Origin: Atriophallophorus winterbourni
Lineage: Eukaryota; Platyhelminthes; Trematoda; Plagiorchiida; Microphallidae
Assembly: GCA_013407085.1 (NCBI GenBank)
Contig: JACCGJ010019083.1
Span: 1 to 64,000, forward strand
Reading direction: 5' to 3'
DNA: 64,000 nt
The first letter of the stretch is position 1, and each line of letters begins with the position of its first letter. The notes below the pieces were generated by a model. The model saw only the letters and a list, made by a program, of their open reading frames with translations. It searched no databases and was not told the origin of the DNA. The position numbers and the translations under genes were made by a program. Shown in pieces: positions 58,961 to 64,000 of this stretch.

Positions 58961-61339
58961 AATCCATGATCTATGGAATTGGTTATATAGTCCAAATAAT
59001 CCAACTGACAGGTAATGCAGAACTTCTGATTTAAAAAGCCATGTTGGAATGGAGAGAAAGCGTTTGGGCGCAAGTAGGCTATTAGTGCGTTCTTGATCAA
59101 CTTTTCAAATAGCCTAGAGAGAAAAGGTGTGATTAATTGGGCGATAATTAGTGATGATGTGCGAATTCCCTTTTTTAAACCGAGGTATAATGACAGAATA
59201 TTTCCATTCGATGGGAAATATAACAGATTTAACAGAAAGATTGAACAGGTTTAATAAAATTCAAGGTATATCATCCGTATTTAGTTGCAAGATTGCTGGA
59301 GCAAAGCATACAGTATCAGGCTTGTAAGAAGCTTTGCTTCGCCGACACATTGCGCTAACTTCTTGTAAACTAAAGGAGATGGAATCAACACACATTGAAT
59401 TATTATTTTGATTTGGGGGTACAGGGTATACGCTGGTATTTTGACCTGGGGGTATAGGGCATATGGTGGTATTGAATGATTGGCTAAAATAGTTTAAAAA
59501 TAGCATACTTATTTCTGAAGAATCTGATGTGGATGATTCCATATCATCATGGGGCAACACAATTGTAGAAATTTCATGTTTACTTAGATTATATCGAGAT
59601 CTCGTTATATTATTCAAAGACTTGGTCTTCGAAGCACTGTTCAGGGCCATTCTTTCTTGATTCTCTATGAATTGTAATCTGATTGTTGTAAAACAGCTAA
59701 GAAGTTCCTTGAGACGTAAAATTGAATAAAAGTCTGGTGTGTGGTTTACAGAAGCAGAAAGACGGGCTATCTTTTTTTCAAGAAGGTTTATTTTATCAAG
59801 TTTAATTGATTTATTTTTCCGAGGAGTTGATGCAGTTACGAGACATTTAGATAAGTTCTTATGGAATATTGAAGAGATAAGGTTAAAATCCGGAGATATA
59901 AAGAAGTCAGTCCAATCAGAGTTTCTAATTAGAGTCGGAAACTTTGTCCAATCAACATAAAGACAGTCATTAGCTTTGCTAATGGAGGTCCGATTCTCAC
60001 AAAGATGAAGTTGACACGTGACCATGTTATGGTCACAACCAGGAAGGGGTGCTATGACTTTCACATTACTAGCATTAGGACCCAATGTAAAAATAAGGTC
60101 TAGAAGGTTTGAGTGCCTTGTAGGTTTATCGACTACTTGGGTGTAACCTAGTAGGTTGATTGCTTCGGAAAAAGAGGAGAATTTTTTAGATTGCTGAGGC
60201 GAGTTCCAGCATGTATAAGGCATGTTAAAATCACCAGCTATAAGTTTATTTTTAAAAGGGTTCAAAGAAACTTCAATAAAAGCATTTCTCATCTTATCAA
60301 GATTGTGTAAGGATGGAGGAGGTGGGTTGTGAATACAACCGAAAAGGGCACCCAGTGAAGGTATATCAATCCATATGGAATCATCAATTTCATCCAGCGA
60401 GGAAGAACATGAAGATGGCAGGAAGTCAGTCCAATTAGAGTTTCTAATTAGAGTCGGAAACTTTGTCCAATCAACATAAAGACAGTCATTAGCTTTGCTA
60501 ATGGAGGTCCGATTCTCACAAAGATGAAGTTGACACGTGACCATGTTATGGTCACAACCAGGAAGGGGTGCTATGACTTTCACATTACTAGCATTAGGAC
60601 CCAATGTAAAAATAAGGTCTAGAAGGTTTGAGTGCCTTGTAGGTTTATCGACTACTTGGGTGTAACCTAGTAGGTTGATTGCTTCGGAAAAAGAGGAGAA
60701 TTTTTTAGATTGCTGAGGCGAGTTCCAGCATGTATAAGGCATGTTAAAATCACCAGCTATAAGTTTATTTCTAAAAGGGATCAAAGAAACTTCAATAAAA
60801 GCATTTCTCATCTTATCAAGATTGTGTAAGGATGGAGGAGGTGGGTTGTGAATACAACCGAAAAGGGCACCCAGTGAAGGTATATCAATCCATATGGAAT
60901 CATCAATTTCATCCAGCGAGGAAGAACAATGAAGATTGGCAGGAATATTCTCAGTAATCTATATGATGCAACCACCACCACGAGTGGAGCACCGATTTTT
61001 ACTAAAAATATTTTAATTTGGTAGAAAAAGTGTAGCGTCTATATCTTCGTCAGTTGTCCAAGTTTCAGTGATTAAAACTACATCAGTTGGATTAGCAGAC
61101 AGGAAAAATTGAAGATCAGACATTTTGAAAGATATAGATCTCGCATTTAATATAAGGATGCTAATGGCGGGTGTACAGATAGATGTGTTAGTGATGGGTA
61201 TCTTAGATTTCGAACTAGATTGTGTTAAATCCTGTATACGCGTGGAAACACTAGTGGAAAATTTGACTGTGGTGAGTAGTCTTGGTAAAAATGGCTGGGG
61301 GCATAAGATGGATAAACATGTGAAGCAGGTTGTGGCCAA
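58961..61339 (-). pseudogene. element E endonuclease, linker and RT start (with internal duplication)
   Basis: The N-terminus (61,339-61,013) has ISILILNARSISFKMSDLQF and DVVLITETWTTDEDIDATLF with the catalytic glutamate. Two in-frame stops (TAA about 61,013, TAG near 60,960) follow. The frame 60,811-59,261 then contains two copies of KLIAGDFNMPYTCWNS, DKPTRHSNLLDLIFTLG and APLPGCDHNMVTCQL, the second half of the APE domain, followed by the linker (NLLEKKIARLSASVNHTPDF) and the RT start (FSLQEVSAMCRRSKASYKPD). The RT fingers continue to 58,961 in other frames, where F interrupts. Confidence 0.88.
59903..60943. repeat. 519-bp tandem duplication within the E endonuclease
   Basis: Unit 1 is 59,903-60,421, unit 2 is 60,422 to about 60,943, period 519 bp (173 codons, frame kept). 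By eye only a handful of differences exist (for example TTTATTTTTAAAAGGG versus TTTATTTCTAAAAGGG). At the junction unit 1 has two 1-bp losses relative to unit 2 (GAACATGAAGATGGC versus GAACAATGAAGATTGGC). Very recent duplication, or an assembly error. Confidence 0.92.
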
Positions 61340-62448
61340 GATGAAATACTGTGCATGTTTCTTTGGGGTGACATGACAGTTTGAGGATTGGGATAAGCAT
61401 AAGGTAAGTTAAAGTTAAGGTTTCCATTTCTATTTAAACTAAGGTTTTGTGGCTGGTCGCCATGCTGATTGGAGTAAGGGTAGGAATACAATGTAGAAGA
61501 ATTAAGGAAACCATAAGTTGAATGCACATAATACTTGTAAATGGGAGGTTGCGTAGGTAATGGATGGAGATACTTTCTAGAATATCTAGAAATACTGTTC
61601 CTAAAAGAATCGTTTACGAGTGGCTTAATGTTTGGTGGTTTGTTGAGAAGGGGACCTATTGCTTTGAACGTTGGAAGTTTAACTTTTTTGACGTTCTTAG
61701 GATTTGGTCGAGGGATAGCTTGTGGCTTAGCAGTATCCTGGGGTGCAGCAGTTGATCCGGCGTCTGAGCTGATTGTAATATTTTCAGCTAGCAAATCTAT
61801 GTCAGTCGGAGTGGAAATCTTACTACAAGATGGGTATTCAGAGCTTACTCTCACTGGGGCGGTAACTTGGCTGGCGGATTTACGTTGTAGTTGTGTATTG
61901 TCGCGTTTAATTGACACATTCGAGAATCTGGCAACAGAAGCTAAAACGTGCTTATTTTTCAACACATGTGAAGCATAATTCTCATTAGTAAATTTAAAAA
62001 GAATGGGGGTGCGGCCAGCAATGGATGATTTACGAAGCCTGGTAAGCGACGCTGTGTTAATCGGAAGGCCGTAATGAAAAAGAACTGACCGTTTGAGTTC
62101 ATCCAACGGGTATTTATCTGCTATATTTAAGAGGATTAAGTTCTTCGCTCTGATTCTCCGTTGCTCAATTTCCGAGGTTAGAGATTCAACGAAGCGTCCT
62201 GTGCGCTGAAGCAAATCATAGTCAACATTATAGTTGGGGTCGAGAAGTATTGCCAAAGGTTCTAGTACCTTGAAAAGGTGCGATATACTGTTCACTTTAT
62301 CCACCATGGTTTCAAAATTAGTCTCCAAATTATGTAAGTTATAGAGTAGAGCAGACATATTAGAGTCTAGTACGACTGAACATTTATTCGATCGTGGAGT
62401 GACACGTTGTGGGTTTCGAGATGTTTTCGAGTATTTAGAAAGCACCAT
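61225..62448 (-). CDS. element E ORF1 protein, intact 407 codons
   Basis: Open from MVLSKYSKTSRNPQRVTPR to its stop, overlapping the start of the endonuclease frame by about 115 bp. No zinc finger, unlike A and F. Residues about 30-75 look coiled (LLYNLHNLETNFETMVDKVN). Residues about 95-175 match the RRM-like core of ORF1 proteins (RIRAKNLILLNIADKY, TRLRKSSIAGRTPILFKFTN, SHVLKNKHVLASV). The last 150 residues are rich in proline, tyrosine and asparagine and probably disordered. Presumed role: binding element RNA. The intact frame contrasts with the damaged downstream frames. Confidence 0.8.
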   Translation of the reverse strand: MVLSKYSKTSRNPQRVTPRSNKCSVVLDSNMSALLYNLHNLETNFETMVDKVNSISHLFKVLEPLAILLDPNYNVDYDLLQRTGRFVESLTSEIEQRRIRAKNLILLNIADKYPLDELKRSVLFHYGLPINTASLTRLRKSSIAGRTPILFKFTNENYASHVLKNKHVLASVARFSNVSIKRDNTQLQRKSASQVTAPVRVSSEYPSCSKISTPTDIDLLAENITISSDAGSTAAPQDTAKPQAIPRPNPKNVKKVKLPTFKAIGPLLNKPPNIKPLVNDSFRNSISRYSRKYLHPLPTQPPIYKYYVHSTYGFLNSSTLYSYPYSNQHGDQPQNLSLNRNGNLNFNLPYAYPNPQTVMSPQRNMHSISSWPQPASHVYPSYAPSHFYQDYSPQSNFPLVFPRVYRI

Positions 62449-62569
62449 ATTTAGCGAATAAACGTATGAATCAATATATGCGATAGTGAGAACAAAGAAA
62501 CTTGCCGAGTTTCAAACTTAGTCTACTTTCACGAAGAAGGAAATTTGGATTGATCAAACCAAAATTCTG

Positions 62570-62961
62570 AACTCCGCCAAGGACGGTCCCAAGCCCGTCT
62601 GAGAAAGTAGGAGGGTTGGGCTTTGGGCTAGCAACCCTATCCCGTAAAACCTACATTGCTACGGAAACGATGACAACAGATCCGTGGTTCGGTCATGTCT
62701 GCAGGATGGATCATAGTTCGCATACGGAGGTAGCCATGCACTGGCATCCGCAAGGTAAACCAAAAAGAGGACGGCCCAAGGATACTTAGCGCAGAACGTT
62801 GGAACGCAAACTACATGCACAAGGATTCACGGTGCAGACGGCAACGGAAGCAGCGACAGACCGGAACCACTGGCGTGAAGTTGTCTTCGCCTCATGTGCC
62901 ACCCGGCACGGAGAGGACTGAATGAATGAATGAATGAATGAATGAATGAATGAATGAATGG
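62570..62961 (+). mobile_element. RTE-derived short element (copy 3) inside E2
   Basis: 392 bp, start AACTCCGCCAAGGACGGTCC, end with eight GAAT units, flanked by AACCAAAATTCTG at 62,557-62,569 and 62,962-62,974 (13-bp perfect duplication). Same insertion point and orientation as copy 2 in E. Confidence 0.93.
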
Positions 62962-64000
62962 AACCAAAATTCTGTCTAGCTCTTGCTATGAGAAATCTTA
63001 CTTGTTCGTTGAAATTAAGAGATGAAGAATACCTAAATCCTAAGTCTTTGATTTCGTTAGAAGGTGCGAGTGGTGTATTGTTGTGGATGATACTAGCAGG
63101 GGGTATTGAGCAGCGTATACCCATGAATTGCGTCTTCAGAGTGAGAATTCTAACCCCCATTTTGAGCCCCAACTTGAAAGGGTTCAAAAATCATCGTTGA
63201 GGGAGTCTATAGTTTGTGATATCTCTATGGCTGGAAAAGCTAAGACAAGTTTATTATCATCCGCAAAGATAAAAAGCTTTGAGTTTTTTACAAAATCTTG
63301 CACATCATCAATATATATAAGGAAAAGGAGAGGACCTAGTACGCTACCCTGAATGACTCCACTTGGTATAGGTTGTGTTTCAGACGATATGTCATTAACG
63401 GAAACGGAAAAGGTACGATCAGAAAGATATGAACAGAACCAATTAAATAGGAGTCCGGAAATACCGAGTGATGATAATTTTCGAAGAAGAAGAGAATGAG
63501 GAACCTTATCAAATGCTTTGGTAATGTCTAAGAAAACTGTCAATACAGCTAATCCATGATCTATGGAGGTGGTTATATAGTCCAAATAATCCAACTGTCA
63601 GGTAATGCAGAACTTCTGATTTAAAAAGCCATGTTGGAATGGAGAGAAAGCGTTTGGGCGCAAGTAAGCTATTAGTGCGTTCTTGATCAACTTTTCGAAA
63701 AGACTAGACAGAAGAGGTGTGTGATTAATTGGGCGATAATTAGTGATGATGTGCGAATTCCCTATTTTAAACCGAGGTTTAATGACAGAATATTTCCATT
63801 CGATGAGGAATATATCAGATTTAACAGAAAGATTGAACATGTTTAATAAAATTAAAGGTATATCATCCGTATTTAGTTGCAAGATTGCTGGAACAAAGCC
63901 TACAGTATCAGGCTTGTAAGAAGCTTTGCTTCGCCGACACATTGCGCTAACTTCTTGTAAACTAAAGGAGATGGAATCAATACACATTGAATTATTATTT
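62786..64000 (-). pseudogene. E2 reverse transcriptase
   Basis: From the window edge it reads SFSLQEVSAMCRRSKASYKP, IIEWKYSVIKPRF-like fingers (FLIEWKYSVIKPRFKIGNSH), YRPINHTPLLSSLFEKLIKN, FQHGFLNQKFCIT, one in-frame stop near 63,597, then TVFLDITKAFDKVPHSLL, GVIQGSVLGPLLFLIYIDD and FIFADDNKLVLAF. A shift near 63,186 leads to the thumb (MGVRILTLKTQFMGIRCSIP, RFLIARARQNFGS), where the RTE-derived short element interrupts. Catalytic aspartates intact, enzyme broken. Confidence 0.87.

Larger units (their letters stand above)
58961..62517 (-). mobile_element. CR1/L2-like element E, 5' half
   Basis: Carries ORF1, the endonuclease and the start of the RT, continuing beyond F at 53,644. The 5' UTR lies at about 62,449-62,517, where it abuts the broken 3' part of the second E copy. 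It contains an in-frame tandem duplication of half the endonuclease. Confidence 0.88.
62518..64000 (-). mobile_element. second copy of element E (E2), runs off the window
   Basis: Closely matches 52,630-53,644 plus 58,961-59,420 as one uninterrupted stretch, so it is the empty-site version for F. It ends at 62,518 within the part corresponding to 52,630, lacking the last about 500 bp, and there meets the 5' UTR of E. Confidence 0.9.

Overview
This is a repeat-rich eukaryotic window. The host genes use spliced exons: GT-AG introns of 36 nt and about 5.1 kb in a Cdc42-like gene, and 68 nt in a MULE/SWIM gene. The repeats are CR1-like and RTE-like non-LTR retrotransposons, Gypsy LTR elements with TGTAGTGG termini, and short non-autonomous repeats. 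Tiny introns next to the 5' end of a gene together with this RTE/CR1/Gypsy mix fit a flatworm, most likely a trematode. That assignment is inference; nothing here fixes the species.

Layout. 1-3.3 kb: a decayed RTE-like element (minus). 3.6-9.9 kb: mostly unrecognised sequence holding a degenerate histone H4 pseudogene with its 3' stem-loop, and copies of a roughly 230-bp SINE-like repeat (called S1). 9.9-14.9 kb: a short RTE deletion derivative, an inverted pair of RTE fragments and more S1. 15-21 kb: a three-exon, minus-strand Cdc42-like GTPase gene; its large intron holds an RTE-like element that can be delimited exactly, because a duplicate of the surrounding DNA at 42 kb lacks it. 21.4-28.3 kb: two CR1-like elements (A, B) head to tail. 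28.4-35 kb: a mosaic of CR1-like 3' fragments and short hairpin-bearing repeats (S2/S3). 35.3-39.4 kb: remains of a Gypsy element. 39.4-42.3 kb: two more copies of the Cdc42 exon-3 region, in tandem. 43.4-45.5 kb: a plus-strand MULE transposase-like gene with a SWIM zinc finger. 46-48.6 kb: Penelope-like, Gypsy and endonuclease fragments around a 650-bp TCTA microsatellite. 49.4-52.0 kb: a complete but internally deleted Gypsy element with both LTRs and a 4-bp target duplication. 52.0-62.5 kb: one CR1/L2-like element (E) split by a 5.3-kb nested CR1-like element (F). 62.5-64 kb: a second copy of E running off the window.

The only host-type genes are the Cdc42-like gene, its duplicated exons, the H4 relic and the MULE/SWIM gene. 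The rest is retrotransposon history, and nearly all autonomous elements lie on the minus strand, the same strand as the Cdc42 gene. I found no clearly new coding system. The most unusual items are: the duplicated exon-3 blocks carrying dated insertions; two copies of E with the same RTE-derived short element at the same site; an in-frame 519-bp duplication inside the E endonuclease; and a Gypsy gag-protease frame broken only by two TGA codons.
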